A stretch of DNA of 64,000 nt from Flagellimonas algicola. GTDB taxonomy: Bacteria > Bacteroidota > Bacteroidia > Flavobacteriales > Flavobacteriaceae. The stretch lies in assembly GCF_005937185.1 (NCBI RefSeq), contig NZ_VCNI01000006.1, positions 29,067 through 93,066 of the forward strand. Direction: 5' to 3'. Made by a program: the position numbers and the translations under genes. Each line of letters starts with the position of its first letter. Positions within the stretch are counted from its first letter, which is position 1. Below, one piece after another: positions 63,901 through 64,000 of the stretch. The notes beneath the pieces were generated by a model that made no database searches, was not told the DNA's origin, and worked only from the letters and a program-made list of their open reading frames with translations.

Positions 63901-64000
63901 ATACACTTATCGAGAACAGCGAGGACCTGTCCATCGCGCTCTCCAACCTTTCAACGGGGCTTATCTCCATTGTGGGGGCGAACGCAGTTGGTACCATAAA
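60996..64000 (+). CDS. Large secreted adhesin with HYR-like and Calx-beta domains, 3' end outside window
   Basis: An open frame of 1001 codons starts with MKSKTTST and a signal peptide to about residue 27, and continues past the window edge without a stop. Residues 30-370 form a distinct N-terminal region that I do not recognise firmly. DUF11-like and HYR-like, cysteine-containing repeats follow from about residue 370 to 770, with VEDNTAPTFVETLP and VEDTTAPTFVETLP recurring. Two Calx-beta domains lie at about 783-890 and 895-1001. Giant proteins of this kind in Flavobacteriia are often type IX-secreted gliding adhesins (SprB-like), but the T9SS C-terminal domain would lie beyond the window. 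GC content jumps inside the frame from about 35% to 72% at base 63661. Confidence 0.85.
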   Translation, partial: MKSKTTSTFKPVIVSFLLLFSFSMMGQVKKAFTPRYSETIKGDVTIIANNVLSRHATNSYNGTDGNHDFSNNVFVDIDSDASTFNSSSANFSNPEPSLSCLNFKKVLLYWAAADKEYSVDDNTGDGGSEPVWNYNQVKLMLPGQSSYSTVTADEVIYRGRDEHFVNDPYICVKDITSDVSGLGNPYGNFQVANVKATEGDLYSHTGSHTGTSGGWQIVFVYENPSMIGKNITLFDGYVHITQTQGEVEFDFNGFQTVPTGNVNADIVLGSFEGDRDISGDQLQIFDTNSTWSNISTPIRNSNNFFNSRITIDGADFTDRNPASTNTLGFDAAVFDLQNTGNKFIDNNQTSATLKITSDQESYGLYLLGLSVEVYEPSLGALNFTSSTSGTGFNPGDNVQMTLSVENSGNDDIQNLEIYTTLPQEVDFVDTETLPTGVTYNFNTSTRELRFFIADGNTDVGDPLYTLDFNVQIKDQCHFLETACSANFAMQATATFSGVTNTNPVVAQSSGTLDSCGIGNFDPTVVDINEPNQVNWSTGANALDTTVSCDDTDALNAAQILEPATEFCNFTLNKVAGSFVANPSCPGEGTYTNTWTFTDACGRTSDTFTQVITVEDNTAPTFVETLPTDTTVSCDSVPVADILTATDNCDNNVSVIFDEQITDGDSCPSDYTITRTWSVEDCAGNTTEHVQTITVEDTTAPTFVETLPSDTVAAYNAIPSAETLTANDNCDTNATVNFSESYVGDNTSTTYTIVRTWTASDCTGNSVDHTQQIFVTENGDPVGLYINDITVDEDAGNAALEVFHVGEVIGGFTVNHTTADGTAVESLDYSLTSGTLNFNGTHGELVSISVPINDDNVIEATEAFTVELTNGSNTPVINDNSGEITINDNDGGAGNGVSVAGFSVDEDAGTADFVLSLNADVQGGFNVDFDITDGTAIAGLDYTVASASGNIAFAGNAGEQHSVTVTILDDTLIENSEDLSIALSNLSTGLISIVGANAVGTI

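Overview
The window looks like part of a chromosome from a marine-type member of the Flavobacteriaceae (Bacteroidota). Supporting signs are the flavobacterial promoter form (TTG about 18-19 nt before TAnnTTTG, for example upstream of the trp leader and of lipA), little use of Shine-Dalgarno sequences, an outer-membrane beta-barrel TonB receptor paired with a LytS/LytTR system, a LUD-domain gene between ftsH and cdsA, and a long surface adhesin with HYR-like and Calx-beta domains. The genus cannot be fixed from the sequence alone. Coding density is high, genes are mostly housekeeping, and no tRNA, rRNA, CRISPR array, IS transposase or prophage was seen.

Layout. 1-567: a YceI gene cut by the window edge. 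643-8133: a complete tryptophan operon trpEGDCFBA, preceded by an 18-residue leader peptide with three consecutive Trp codons and a terminator/antiterminator pair. This operon is riddled with short palindromic elements. Two of them carry a small GIY-YIG nuclease gene between inverted palindromes (before trpE, and between trpB and trpA), two lie between trpG/trpD and trpD/trpC, and a tandem pair sits in frame inside trpF, adding 43 codons. 8164-16955: M20 peptidase, receiver protein, UDG-like glycosylase, a PLDc_N/TPR gene split at an A7 run, PEP carboxylase, YaaA, RluD and a PASTA protein. 17034-24412: ddl, coaD, a PAS histidine kinase with receiver partner, M14 peptidase, Nudix hydrolase, pyrE, SRPBCC protein. 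24414-29961: birA, rsfS, ftsH, LUD protein, cdsA, psd, ACBP. 29958-37194: RDD protein, fatty-acid hydroxylase family protein, YdeP/FdhF-like oxidoreductase, an ECF sigma factor with an NTF2-like partner, GH109-like oxidoreductase. 37365-41670: LytTR/LytS pair divergent from a TonB-dependent receptor. 41687-41861: an uninterrupted array of 25 seven-base units. 41879-48834: valS, DUF1573 protein, a retropepsin-like/PDZ protein, aminotransferase, murB. 49031-53197: ECF sigma/anti-sigma pair, small cysteine-rich membrane protein, second ECF sigma, lipA, gap. 53194-60545: hybrid histidine kinase, lpxK, Nif3-like gene, a zinc-ribbon-family protein lacking its cysteines, kynurenine 3-monooxygenase, clpP. 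60996-64000: start of a large secreted adhesin that runs off the window.

How genes work together. The trp genes form one transcription unit with start-stop overlaps (trpC/F, F/B), probably controlled by ribosome-mediated attenuation. The GIY-YIG genes lie downstream of that attenuator and would be co-transcribed with it. cdsA, psd and ACBP serve phospholipid and acyl-CoA metabolism. ddl, murB and possibly the PASTA protein serve the cell wall. Two ECF sigma systems and four histidine kinase or receiver loci supply regulation.

The strongest candidate for an undescribed system is the pairing of small GIY-YIG nucleases with flanking palindromes. It parallels the known association of RAYT transposases with REP sequences but uses a different nuclease fold. 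This is an inference from two copies in this window and needs a genome-wide count.
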